Source: Sarcocystis neurona (taxonomy: Eukaryota > Apicomplexa > Conoidasida > Eucoccidiorida > Sarcocystidae). Taken from it: 64,000 nucleotides of DNA. Made by a program: the position numbers and the translations under genes. A model generated the notes under the pieces. That model made no database searches and was not told the DNA's origin. It saw only the letters and a list, made by a program, of their open reading frames with translations. The DNA is taken from contig KL647307.1 of NCBI GenBank assembly GCA_000727475.1, positions 2,163,369-2,227,368 of the forward strand. Reading direction: 5' to 3'. Of this stretch, positions 52,691 to 63,967 are shown piece by piece (position 1 is the first letter of the stretch; each line of letters begins with the position of its first letter).

Positions 52691-53524
52691 GTAACATCGC
52701 GTGTCTCAGGTAGAAAACAGACTCTTAGGAGGCAGCGAGGAAAGGGTCGAGCGTAAACTGTGGTACGCAGGATAAGCACGCTGTCAATGCGGGGCCGCAT
52801 CATTCGCAACGCTGATTAACGAAGTTGACACAGGGCGTGAAGCAGCCGCAGGGAAGGCACACCACTGTCGCTGCTGGATCACACATGCGTCAAAACGCTG
52901 CAATAATATAGATCGAGAACGCTGCATCCAACCTGCGTTAAGCTCTGCCTTTGGAAGTGACACCAAACTCGTGTCCACTCTAGAAACAAGACTGAAGTAG
53001 TCCTCGCTCGTAGACTTCGGAAGGTAACTTTGTGGCGCTGTGGTGTTCACGTATTACGAAACGCTAAAATTGTCTCTGCATGTAGGGTTCGGAAAATGAT
53101 TTCGCGATGGTCATTCGAACTGCATTAGAAGCAGACTACAGAGTTGTTAGTAGAGGCAGCATTCTGCTTTGGGGCTACAGTGTGAGGGGGAGTTCAGCAG
53201 GTGAAATCAACGAATTGCAAACAACAAAGTCGCGATTTCCCATGTTTGCTGCAGGACGCATTATTTGTTGAATCTGCCTGTATCACCCAGTGCAAAAATC
53301 AGGTTGGACTTTCTGTCACTACACTCACAAACTCTGCAGACTTTGCACGCGTTACCAGCGGCGGGGCTCTTTGCTAGGGCACACGCGTCTGGCGTAGAAT
53401 TTGCACAAAGCCGTTTCGAAGGCTTATAGCTGGTGGCTGCTGCATTGAATACACTCTAAAATGGGCACAAGGGGCATTCCCAATCGTCGCGAGGAAGTCC
53501 GTTGTACGACACCACGTCGTATAA

Positions 53525-53852
53525 TATAGGTCGGGTAGGCTGCGTAATTCGGACTGAAAACAAACACACGATCAGCACGAAATTGGGAACTCCGGCGTGT
53601 ACACACTGCTGGATGTAACACTGCCTAGCATAATCGGCGGATATGTGTCTGCGTGTACGTCTGCTGCCACGTTGGAGGCCACGCATAATGTAGGTCGTGT
53701 AGGCTGCGTAATTCGGACTGAAAACAAACACACGATCAGCACGAAATTGGGAACTCCGGCGTGTACACACTGCTGGATGTAACACTGCCTAGCATAATCG
53801 GTGGATATGTGTCTGCGTGTACGTCTGCTGCCACGTTGGAGGCCACGCAGGC
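53525..53852. repeat. 164-bp tandem duplication, two copies
   Basis: Units about 53525-53688 and 53689-53852 are nearly identical (aggctgcgtaattcggactg recurs at 53537 and 53701). Frames across it are repeat copies and are not called as genes. Confidence 0.92.
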
Positions 53853-54499
53853 GCGTGAGCGGCCAGTCGGACACTATACCGTGTGTATGCTGATTCTATC
53901 GATTTCCACATACGTGTGTGTACACCATTGTACGTGTGTACTTAGAGACCATGCACACGCCAGCACTAAGCAGCAAGTGAGAGGGAGTGAGCGAAGCTGC
54001 ATACGTCTTTTGTAGGGCATAGTCGTGTAACTTTCCATTTGGAGCAGAAATGCGCCATCCAAAACATCCCACGAGTTTGACGCTGGCCGTAGGAACTAGG
54101 AGCCGCTCCTCTTATATGCGGCGCCACTTCTGTGCCGACAGTCGGCGAGCGAAATTTACAGGACGTAGTGGGGGAGTTCATGCTCACTAATTTGGATGTC
54201 GACGTGTTGCCGGCGTAGAGAGGCTTTCTGGCAAATTTCGGGCGCAGCTGTGAAAACAGGTCTTCAACGGTACGCATTCCTGGACGTCTCCTGGATGTAA
54301 CCTGCAGTTATTCGTAAACAATCATTACACAAAAGTGGTCCACGCAAGACTCTGCCGGAAAAGGTTGTCTTTGTACAACTAAACTCTTATCCTTTACGTG
54401 TAAATTGTGGTGTTCCGTGGAAATAGTAGCTTCTGGAAGCTTTTCTTGATGGCTACGTTTGTGAGCGAGAGTATGATGTCTCGATCTGAGAGCACACGT

Positions 54500-54770
54500 G
54501 TCAAGCATTTTAGCCTCACAATGTGTACACATCCCGAAAACGGGTACAGGAAATGCGGCTGTGACATATATGTATCCCTGGACAGCCAACCAAGCAGTTG
54601 CAAAACACGTGTTGGAATGTTTGCGACGTTCACGCCAAGCACATCAGCTTCTTTTATGTGTCAAAATTCAGTTGCTGCGCTCTGTGTGGAAGCAGTTCAG
54701 CGAAGACCGGCAGTTCCGTCGCCAGCCTTAGCGTGTCTGTTCAGACCACTAGTCTCAGTGGTCTTTGTCA
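54500..54770 (+). CDS. Module A-like region (CTHPENGYRKCGCDIYVSL), downstream tract
   Basis: Open frame with CTHPENGYRKCGCDIY, SSCKTRV, SFMCQNS and AALCVEAVQ. Cys spacing fits the tract, but exon limits are not resolved. Confidence 0.42.
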
Positions 54771-55645
54771 AAGCGTAGCTGCAAGGTGTCTGTCGATAAA
54801 CTTTTCCGTATTTTCCGCGGAGCCGCGTGCGGGAGAAAGCGACAAAACAGCGGTGGACATATTGACGGACGAGTGTATCGTGTTGTTCGAGTGTCTGCGT
54901 GAAAGCTTCCAGTTTTTCGTGCTCTATGAGAAATAAGTTGTTCCTGTAGTTATCAAGCTGTTCCCCAGTAGCTAGTTCCACTCTTGCCATTTTTGTGGAC
55001 ATCCACCCCACTATCAATAGCACACCCAAATCATTACAAAACTCTCCTCTGTCTGCAGAGTGCGCTTCACCCCCCTCCTACTAAGGCCCCTTCCATGTCC
55101 ATAGATGAATGATTTCGACACAGCTTTGCAGGTCACTCTTCAGAAGTTCAGCGTGTTCCACTGAGTCACCCGAAAAAGAAGGAGCTGCATTAATTGAAAA
55201 TTCCCTTCATCACCAACGGGGCGCAGACTGGAGAAATTTTTCGGCCGTACCGGGGGCGCATTTGGCGCACCCGAGAGAACACATGCGGAGATACCATACG
55301 AATTGGCCGCAAATAAAGAAACCACGTCAGTCATTGGTGGGGGACGCCGCCATTGTATGAATGCGAGGTGGTCGTGGTCCTCTGCCACGTCCGCCTCCAC
55401 GTGGCGTTAAAAGCACATCTCCCTGTAAACTCCTTTCTGTGGGAAGTGACACGCAGGATTGCCCGTGGCATAACCAGCACTTTAGAGCTCTGCCTGCAAA
55501 GCTTTCACCAATATGTGAACACGACGTTAAATACAGAGGTGTGACAAGTCTCGAAAATCTACGCGGTGCAGTGTGGTGGAGCCACTGCTGACATCTTGTT
55601 ACACAGCGACATGTTATCGGTAAATGTCGTCGTATTTCTCCTTCC

Positions 55646-55876
55646 ATGGAAAAACTCGCGTCAAGGCAGAGAGGCAGTCGCTCACTTGCAGGTATTCCTA
55701 CAAAGGTGAGCTCCACGACGTGGACGTCAATGCTTGGCGCTCTGCTGTTGCTGCTCGTGCTCCTCTCCGTGTCAACCCTTTTCACTGTGACGGCGTCACT
55801 AACGTACTACGTCCCTAGCTGTATCCTTTATTTGACAACAGCCTGCACGTGCTTCCATCAGATTCCTGCCATGTAG
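55646..55876 (+). CDS. Conserved hydrophobic ORF, right copy
   Basis: Counterpart of 54-449 with conservative changes in the hydrophobic run (GALLLLLVLLSVSTLF) and the TTACTC cluster retained. It ends at a TAG shortly before a 131-bp tandem duplication. It may be the 3' membrane exon of the modular exons that end near 54.8 kb, or chance openness of a duplicated segment. Confidence 0.22.
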   Translation: MEKLASRQRGSRSLAGIPTKVSSTTWTSMLGALLLLLVLLSVSTLFTVTASLTYYVPSCILYLTTACTCFHQIPAM

Positions 55877-56131
55877 ACACAGAATGCCTGCTCCCGCTGC
55901 TGCTAACAGAAGTGTTCCGCAGCTTCTGTCATGATTGCGCTGGCGCTAAATCTACTTCTTGGGAAACGACATTACCAGGAAGGTTTTGTTACTGACTTGG
56001 CATGTAGACACAGAATGCCTGCTCCCGCTGCTGCTAACGGAAGTGTTCCGCAGCTTCTGTCATGATTGCGCTGGCGCTAAATCTACTTGTTGGGAAACGA
56101 CATTACCAGGAAGGTTTTGTTACTGACTTGG
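55870..56131. repeat. 131-bp tandem duplication, two copies
   Basis: Units 55870-56000 and 56001-56131 are nearly identical (catgtagacacagaatgcct start). The left segmental copy has only one equivalent, so this arose in the right copy after the large duplication. Confidence 0.9.
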
Positions 56132-56907
56132 CTGGAGCGACAGACGATCGACGCTGCTCTGTGTGGAACGAGAACGGAGGTGATGGCGCGGCGCTACTAA
56201 GTCGCTCTTCCTCCACGGTCTGCCAAAAATAGGCCTTCACCCTGTTATTTTACGAAGCACAGACATTCGACACGTTCTTCGGCACGCTTACGAGGGCAGT
56301 TGCCGTCGGAAGCGTGAAATTGTCTACAAGCTGCTGCTGCATGTCACTGTGTGCCAGTTTCCACGTGTAATGCTTTGATATATCTGTGGTATGTCGTATA
56401 CGATACGGTATACACCCATATTCGTTTGTAGTTGTCAGCGTGGGCGTACAGTGATTGGAAAGAAACATTCCACAGCATACGCAAATCACTATCCAGAGTT
56501 GCTTTTCGTCAGCAGAGGACAGACTATACTACGCCTGCCAGTACGGAGTGTCTTCCAGGAAGAAAAAAAGCCAGGAATCAAGTGCTTTAGCCATTTACAG
56601 AAAAAAACCTAGAGACGCACGAAGGAAAAACCGTACAGGTGCAGTAGGACAGACAAAGAGGTCCTTGACAAGAACCTTAGATGGTCACGAAGCCCTCGGT
56701 GCGTTGCAATTTAGCCTCTCATGGCACTCCGCAGAATACTACAACCCCCACCACCACGGTGAACGACTTTGGCTGCAAGCGCGGAAGGCCCCTCCACAAA
56801 GACTTGTTTGCCGTGCTAGTAGGACGAGTTGATGTGCAGTGTGACTGCTAATCCTGCAAGCTTTACTGGTGGGGTACGTTTGTGGGTACAACATGCATTA
56901 ATTCTCC

Positions 56908-57156
56908 TTGGTATTGACGCTCTCACGTCTGTTCACCTTGCGAGAATACCAGGCCAGGTCGCATTCCTGTTCCAGCAGCAATCAGCCCTTGTCGTGTAGC
57001 AGTTACCACACCGGCATACGGGACATCTTAGAACGCCCCCACGAGGTGCTACCAGACGCCGCCTTCCGACAACATCACCTCCAGGCAGCAGAAAAACTGC
57101 ACGCAGCACGAACAACACGGTTCCCCGCTTACAATGTTGGGTGCACCCAAATATAG
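56908..57156 (+). CDS. Small plus-strand ORF with a J-domain-like phrase, right copy
   Basis: The C-terminal half contains HEVLPDAAFRQHHLQ and AAEKLHAARTTRF. The left copy (about 1716-1860) reads YEVLSDPAFGQYHFQ, close to the YEVLSDP phrase of DnaJ helix III/IV, then has TAA at 1785-1787. It could be a relic of a DnaJ-like exon or a chance frame antisense to the 3' flank of the zinc-knuckle gene. Confidence 0.2.
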   Translation: MVLTLSRLFTLREYQARSHSCSSSNQPLSCSSYHTGIRDILERPHEVLPDAAFRQHHLQAAEKLHAARTTRFPAYNVGCTQI

Positions 57157-57546
57157 CAGTACGTATGGCACAGGTACAAATAATCAAGCCAGCACGCCTT
57201 CTTCCTCGTGACAAGATATTTCATTTAGCCGACAAGCGGAGTTGAAGCAAGTGCTCGTCGTAATGAGTCAGCAAGGGAGTCATTGGCTGCACTTCTCTAC
57301 ATCCGAGACGCGGGCCGATAACAGGCAGGTGTAACGTTCACCCTGTTCGTGAACGTGGTCATTCCGGTGCGCTTGAACCGTAAAGACGTCTGACAATAAT
57401 CGTCGTCGGCGAGTCGGCGCTACTCACTCTACGTAATCCACATCCCTAACGTGCAGTGCGTCAGCTTGATGAGTGCAGAAACATGGTTGGTTTATGAACT
57501 ACCAACAAAAAAATTGACACGTATGTTCAGATAGACACATACATGT

Positions 57547-57791
57547 CTAGTTGCCCCAATATTCATCCGGATCGACTTCATCGTCTCTGCGATGTGACAC
57601 GGTCAACGGGAATGGGGGAGACTGCCGTTGCTTGGGATCACGACGTGACCGTACAGCCGTGTCTTTCGCATGTGAGGCCTCCCGTCCCGCAGCAGTGTTA
57701 GTGGCCTGGTAGTTCTTTAACTCTGGGCAGTCAGCCTGCAAGTGAAAAATACTACCGCACGTTCTACAGCAGCCGCCTTTCGGGTATTTTC
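57547..57791 (-). CDS. ZCCHC9: ZCCHC9-like exon 4 (knuckle 4 and C-terminus)
   Basis: Acceptor CTGTCAG, 245 nt including the TAG stop. It encodes GGCCRTCGSIFHLQADCPE, a basic linker and the acidic end. Confidence 0.88.
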
Positions 57792-60700
57792 CTGACAGGG
57801 CCGGTGCAGCGGCAATCGACAATCGCAAGCACAGACGGCAAAAAAAAAAGTAACTGCTGCACCACTGCAGTGCGGCACAGAAAAGGTAAATGTTGGAGAC
57901 GTGAGAATTTCGTGACCTATCTGGGGAGTACCAAAGTATCCTTCGTGTCGTGTGCCAGCTACAGTATCATGGATCCAGGCACGAGTTCGACTGCAAAGGC
58001 GGTGGAAGCCGACTTTACTATGAAATGTTCCTTGACTACGACACACGGCCGCGGGGTGCAGGAAACGCGCAAATTCGCCGTCCAGCGGACACTCAGTGAT
58101 ACAACGTAATCGTTCTACCTATAGCAATCAGGAACGCTAGCCGCCGCACACTTTCACAAGACGTGTCACCCCTTCCAAAAGCACTGCAGGCTATTAGATT
58201 ACGCACACCATATTATCACTCCAGCAAAGGAGCGTCACCGATACATTACTCGCGTCACGTTTTACAGTTTCCGGCTAATACGTACTGAGAAGGAGCTCAC
58301 TCAAACTGTCCAGCCGCAATGGTGGATGTTTTTATAGCTCTCGCACTAGCAGAAGCATCAATAGCAATAGTTTTGACGGTGTCGGCAAGGCTAGACGTAG
58401 TAGCATGCGCAAGTTTACTGACTGCGAGTGTCCGCTTTCTCGAGTCAAGTGGGTAGAACATCGGCTGCTCGAACGGTCGCTGTCTCCTTATTCTCACCTG
58501 TTTTCGAATCAGGGCACTGTGAGGAAATGTGGCCGTCCTTCCCGCACACGAAGCATAGCGCAAAAGGAAGGGTGCCCTCCTGAAAGAAAAAAAGATAGTG
58601 TCTCATCAACAGAAAGACTTGACAATGACCTGCACAAAGGTGGTATCTCTTGGGGAACAAACAGGAAAACAAGTGAAAGTGGTCCCGCTGCTCCCCGGTC
58701 ACGAATCATATGGTTTCGCTTTCTGAGTGCCGTCCGCGTATTGTCCATCACAAGCAATTTCCTCGCAGATTATTCCCCAGAGTTCACAGCAGAGGAGATC
58801 TGGGTGGGGCAGCAGTTTCCTTCGCAGCCCGTCACATGTCATCAAAAATGTTTTGAGTCATGCCGCAATGCGATTTGTCCACATCTTTTTGCGCCATATT
58901 ACTGCAACATCCAGGCGTGTCTATTCATGTTTTTACTAAAAAACTCGTTCACGCCCTCTCTGAATACTTGCCCTATGTGCAAAGGGAGGTCTGATGCTCC
59001 GAATACTTTACAAATCCTCTAATCAGCCGATCTACTGGACCGTCCACACCGTCCCTACACGCGCTAGTAGCTGCTTCACTAACAATTTGTCGCAGGCTTT
59101 CTCTCCTCAAACTTCACGCCTCGGAAGACCTTCACAGAGCCCAAACTTAGCTCGGCTGTTCTTCTGCAAGTCCGTCGCTGTTGACCGCAAGTCACCACCC
59201 TCGTCGAGCTTCGTGTGGATGCGGATGCTCGCGAGAACACCGTTGATTCCATACAACAACTAGATGCCGTATTTGTCTCAGCATTTCCGCACGTGCTGCG
59301 CTGACTCCACAGGCATGCAGTACTCCCACACGAATACGCACCCAGCTGCGTTCCTCACACTCTTCACTTACTTTCCCGTGCTGCGGCGGGGATCTCTAGC
59401 GTTAAGCAGTGCAAGACTTATGACGTATGCCCATGTGTGCCTGCGTTGCACCGAGTGCATGGAAGATCCATCTGGCACGGAGCAAAAGCTCAAATCACAG
59501 GCCTGTGTGCATGAAAAATCTCGTGCTCTACTCGAATATGCAGCAATACATAATAAACCTGCTCTACTCCACGCCGTGGCATACTGCCCTACCAGTCCCA
59601 AGTTTACAAAATACGTACCGAAAAGCAGACAATTTTGTACACGAGGTAACGAGAGTGCACGTCTGCTCGCCCCGAGGCCACTTCAGCTTCGTCTCAAGCT
59701 CTGCGTGTCTGCAGAAAGTGTGTCTGGCGTAGCGTGCGCAGTCTGTTCTATTACCGCGTTCCTCGGCTTCTTGCAATTCCTCAGCGTGTGCTCCTTGGAC
59801 CCGCAGTTAAAACAGATGCCGCTCATCGCAGGACGGAGAGTTGCATGTGAAGCTCCAGACACTGTGGAGTCGTCGTAATCAACCGCAGGGCAACACGTAG
59901 CAGCTACCGCTCCTGGACAATTTTCCAACAGGTGTCCTCTTTTGCGGCCTAAACCACCATACCGCCGTAGGGAGCAAAACGCAATGACGCACGGTGGAGC
60001 GAAATACATAACAAACAAACACGGGAAGCTGCAGAGAAGGAAGTCACTGAAGGCGAGAAAGGAGGACAACGCGAGTCAAAGAGGAGTCTGCGCAAAAGGG
60101 CTCTTCTTCCATATTTGTTTCTCTATCTTTTCTCTGTCGTTCTCTCAATACAGCGTTACTTTCCACCCGGGTACTGATCTACACTTACGCTACGCACGAA
60201 CTTTAAAGAATGACAGAAAAACACAGTTTCTTATATCATAGCGACATCTCGCGTTGCGCCAGAAGTGCCGGCACACGCCAAAAAAGAGCTAACGCCGAGA
60301 AAACGTGGAGAAGCACGGAGGTAGGCAAACGGAGTTTTCTGAAAAAGCGGTGGCTCGGCACTGAAGACGAAGCAGCCGCACGGAGTTATACAGAACACTC
60401 TCGTAGAGAGACGACTCTACCAGACGTGCGTATAGGCCGACTCACGAAGAAATAAAGGCCTCACATCATCGTCACTTTCCCGTGAAATCCTCCCAGGCCC
60501 GTGTACCAGTCCAGTCAGGTGTTACGACATGAAGGGCGCAGCGCAAGAGGAAAGGCTTTCTTGTTGTCCGCAATAACGTAAGAATACATGTTAGAGAGCT
60601 GCGGTGGAGAAGAAAACCAGCACGACGCCGCCCTCCCCGCGTGAGCAGAAAAAAGCACTTCCACAAAATAGTGATTCTTACTTAGCAGCACGGACAACCA

Positions 60701-62132
60701 ATGTAGGAGCTGTTCCGTGAACGTGGAGGCTGCAGCCTCGAATTTGAGAATACTGCGATGACACACAGCGCAAATGCAGCTTGGGCATTTTCTTGCAGAC
60801 AGCTGCTGGCCTCCAGAGAAATTTATCAGTACACGGGCATACAAACGCGGTCACCGATACGCAGATCTACATCCCACCAATCGCACGCACGCACGCGTAA
60901 GGCGCCTACGCTCCGCTGCTCTCTACGCTGCACGTACGAAATCAGATGTAGAATGTCCACGGACGCAGAAGTTTCGATCTCCTCCGCCTCTCCTACAGGT
61001 ACATGCTACTTCTTATACGCATTCATCTATACCACAAGGAGACAGGTAAGGGGGAAGAAGGGATAGATGACATACAATTGAGACAAATCTTTTTGATCCT
61101 TTTCTTCTTCGCCAGCGCTGCGTCTGAATTTCCGTTGCGCACTCGCCCCTCGACTCTTGCCTTCCGTTTGAATTTGCCGAGTTTCCGCTTCTCAGCCGTG
61201 TCGCCAACCCCCACGTTCTTCCGTTCCTCCTTTTTTCTCTTGATCTTCTCCAGAAGCTTCCTGCGCTTCCCCGACGGTAGTAGCTGCCCGCCTACCTGCA
61301 CCTCTCCGCGTTCTGCCTTTGCAAGAAGCGAGAGCCTCGCCTTCAAGCGCTTTAGTCGAGACTTGCTAAGTTTCTCTTTAGCATCTCTACCTTTCAGCTG
61401 CTGCAGCAGTTGAGTTTTCTGCTCTGCAACAGTTGCCAAATCCCAGCAGTCCCGTCTCTTCCTTTTCTTCGTCTTCGTTCGCCCGTCCTTCAGAGAGACA
61501 GCTCTGCCTAATTCACTCTGTGTATCAGCCTCGCGTGTTCCAGCCTCTGACCCTGACGAGTTCGCTACAGCTGCGGCGCAGCGCGCGCTGTCGGGCTCCT
61601 TACTGCCCGGAGTACCATCAGCACACGAACTCACGGACCTCCGAGAGACACGCACGGCATCATCTCCGGCACCGTGGGGTGCAACACCACGTGAAGAGGC
61701 TGTTCGGATGCTAGCCAAGGGGAGATGAGAAGCATCAGACGCCTTTCTCTTTCTCTTTGAATGGGACGCGTGTGCATTCTCTTCCGCTCCGTGCGGGGCG
61801 TTCGACTGTTGCTGTTGCTTCATCTGCTGTTGTTGCTTCCACTGATGCTTGTGCTTTCTTGGCAGCTGCTGCTTCGGTTGCTGCGGCTGAATTCGGACAG
61901 TGACACGCGCTGTTTCAACACCGGCCGGGATCTGCCCGGCGTGCGGCCCAGCGGGAATGCAACTCGCCGTTAAATGGGAATTTGTTCTCAGGCGAATCTT
62001 CTTTGACACACACTCTGCTCCAGCTTCTGCCTTTGGTTGTTTCTGCCGAGTGGACATGTCTCCTCGCTGCTTCCTGCACTTGCTGCTCATCCGGTTCTCG
62101 CCAGCGGCGCCGGCCCCAGTCTCAGTAGACAT
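57547..62132 (-). CDS. ZCCHC9: ZCCHC9-like protein, four CCHC zinc knuckles (complete, 4 exons)
   Basis: Exons on the minus strand are 62132-61076, 59948-59755, 58579-58498 and 57791-57547, with intron phases 1, 0 and 1, totalling 1578 nt (525 residues plus TAG). Four C-x2-C-x4-H-x4-C knuckles follow in order: CLNCRKRGHLLENC (its first half from exon 1, completed across intron 1), CFNCGSKEHTLRNC, CFVCGKDGHISSQC and CRTCGSIFHLQADC. The order, spacing and phrases such as CFVCG..GH and GG-C..CGS..HL..DCPE match the eukaryotic ZCCHC9 family, nuclear RNA-associated proteins linked in other organisms to rRNA or RNA surveillance. The N-terminal ~350 residues are an extension: Gln-rich (QPQQPKQQ), Ser-rich, with several Lys/Arg clusters resembling nuclear or nucleolar localisation signals, then a basic helical part (RLKRLKARLSLLAKAERGE). 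The C-terminus is acidic (DDEVDPDEYWGN). The family call is firm; RNA targets are unknown here. Confidence 0.88.
58498..58579 (-). CDS. ZCCHC9: ZCCHC9-like exon 3 (knuckle 3)
   Basis: Acceptor preceded by a T-rich tract (TTTTTTTCTTTCAG), 82 nt, phase 0 to 1, donor GTGAGA. It encodes PFALCFVCGKDGHISSQCPD. Confidence 0.88.
59755..59948 (-). CDS. ZCCHC9: ZCCHC9-like exon 2 (knuckles 1 and 2)
   Basis: Acceptor TTTAG, 194 nt, phase 1 to 0, donor GTAATA. It carries RKRGHLLENC and CFNCGSKEHTLRNC. Confidence 0.85.
61076..62132 (-). CDS. ZCCHC9: ZCCHC9-like exon 1 (basic N-terminus)
   Basis: ATG at 62130-62132. It encodes the Gln-, Ser- and Lys/Arg-rich extension and ends after CLN plus one base, at donor GTATGT. 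Joining that T to the GC that opens exon 2 recreates the second Cys of knuckle 1, which supports this junction strongly. Confidence 0.85.
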
Positions 62133-62383
62133 CGCGGAGAACTGAAAAACGCCGAACGCTTTCTCAACCTCAAACCACGTGCCTACTTTAGACAGACACC
62201 CGCTAACTCGAGCCCGTGCCCCCGTATAAAGGTGAAATGCGTACTTACGGTCGTCTCCGCAACGTCTCGTGTTCCGCTATGCTTGTAGAGTAACGCCCTA
62301 TCCCACGCTCAAGCACGTTCTTGGAGGTGGGCGGCTACGGTGCCTTAACACAACACCACTACATATATCTACACATTTGTATA

Positions 62384-62400
62384 CATATATATATATATAT
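62384..62400. repeat. (AT)n microsatellite
   Basis: Short AT run upstream of the zinc-knuckle gene; absent at the equivalent left position. Confidence 0.85.
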
Positions 62401-62866
62401 CTGTATGCGTACACGCACGTGCATGTATATCCCTGCGTGGTGGGTATATAGGACATAAAGCGCAGGTTGACGCGGGATGGTGCAGAAGCGGCAGACGGGC
62501 ACATGCGCGCAGTGAGACAGAAGAACTCAAGTGACTAGCTGCGACACAAGTACACACCCGCAACCGACTGGACGCCTCCTAACACACGTGCACGTCTACT
62601 GCATCGCTGTTGCCTACACATATGTACCTATACACACATACCTATAAACAGTGCAGATAAACGTCGGACGCCAGTGAGGGCAGGAGACTGGTAAAAGAGA
62701 CGCGAACTGTGTTGAGAATGCCACGCAACCGCTCAGTTGCTCGGGTACCCAGCGCGCAGGCGGAAGAGGTCGTGCATCAGAAAGTGTGAATTTTACTGAT
62801 GATCAAGCACGAGGTGCCAGAACGAATAAGGTGCATGGCGGATAACGATACATTCTTCCTCTGCAG

Positions 62867-63006
62867 CTCCTACGACCCGTGTCCTCAGCTTCGCGCAGGT
62901 CCTGCCATCACGACTACTGGTGCGCTTTTCCGGCACTGTACACCCGAACTTCATTTGTACACCGACGGTCGCCTACACGCAGGAGGAGACACTCTTTTGC
63001 GTAACG
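62867..63006 (+). CDS. Right-copy counterpart of the 7446 exon
   Basis: Acceptor cttcctctgcag, 140 nt, phase 2 to 1, donor GTGTGT. SYDPCPQLRAG, TTGALFRHCTPEL, TDGRLHAGGDTLLRNG. It is about 20 bp longer than the left copy in the middle. Confidence 0.42.
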
Positions 63007-63254
63007 GTGTGTACACACGCATGAACATGTACATTTTAACACATCCGTAGACATGTGAATGTGAATGCAGACGTTTCGCGTTACATACAGAGGTACTACA
63101 AGTTAGAGATCCGCCTGTGTCTACACGCCACAGACCAGTTGGCGACACATACACCTAGACACAGTGCGTCCGTAAAGCTAGGCGTGCACCCCAAGCGACC
63201 GGCGTTTCCAAAGTCTCCTTTTTCAAAGAGAATAGAAAGTTCCCCACGGTGCAG

Positions 63255-63530
63255 AGAACAAGGTGGGGAACCAAGTGATCTTCTCTCCCAGGGGCTTTTC
63301 CACCGTTCGCGGGTCCGCTGTTGCGTGTGCCGCCGGGCGGGATGCTAGAGGCTTTTTCTGCGGGACCGTAGAGGAGCATCTACTGTGCACGCGGAAGAAG
63401 CAAGACGTGCCTTACGCGTGAAGAGCTGCCCCTCGAAACTACACGTGTACACAACGCGGTTCTTGATATACATACGCGTGGATACGGACAGGACGCGCAA
63501 AGATTAGGCGTACACAAAACGTGTACGTAC
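63255..63530 (+). pseudogene. Right-copy module A exon, disrupted
   Basis: Counterpart of 7811-8067 with the acceptor kept (ggtgcag). The core YCARGRSKTCLTREEL is still readable, but the frame entering from the acceptor is shifted against it and runs into TGA, while the core frame has TAG at 63369-63371 where the left copy has AAG. The first-core C-x-C is also damaged (C-A-R). Confidence 0.55.
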
Positions 63531-63760
63531 AGTACGAGGTACGTTAGGTACGCCTGCGACTGTGAAGTTGCCTAGCGGCCATATACATGTGTCACGTTTA
63601 AGCGTGCAGGTTTATGCATACAGATACAAATACACGTACATGTATACATATTGCTTTTTTGCGCCCACGCGTGTAGTATTGTGGCATCTACTGCATATAC
63701 ATATTTGCATAGTCGTATAGTTATGTACACGCTCATGACGCATGACGTCTATTCATACGG

Positions 63761-63967
63761 ATGCGCGCGTTCAAGCAGCCCTTGTCTTCTGTAGGGTACT
63801 CGCTGATCGACGATGTAGTACTGATAGGCCTGTACCAAATTATGCCTGCAGGCGGCTACGGCTCCCTCTGGACACCTTCATCGAAGGCAAAAATATTCAC
63901 ACGAAGAATAGAGCACTTTGAGGAAGACGCGACATCCGAGAAAATGCATCAGGATGTAAAAGGATAA
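63761..63967 (+). CDS. Right-copy counterpart of the 8338 exon
   Basis: The frame keeps IDDVVLIGLY and YGSLWTP, but the left-copy acceptor AG reads TG here (CTCGCTG), so splicing would have to use the upstream TAG near 63795. It ends in a TAA. Confidence 0.35.
   Translation: MRAFKQPLSSVGYSLIDDVVLIGLYQIMPAGGYGSLWTPSSKAKIFTRRIEHFEEDATSEKMHQDVKG

Noticed and set aside
53424..53874. Repeated minus-strand frames with CYIQQCVHAGVPNF
   Set aside because: They arise from the 164-bp tandem duplication; no splice signals or module pattern.
60515..60844. Minus-strand frame conserved with 5224-5547 (FTEQLLHWLSV)
   Set aside because: It lies in intron 1 of the ZCCHC9-like gene, whose exons 1 and 2 join perfectly without it. 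Conservation is explained by the segmental duplication.
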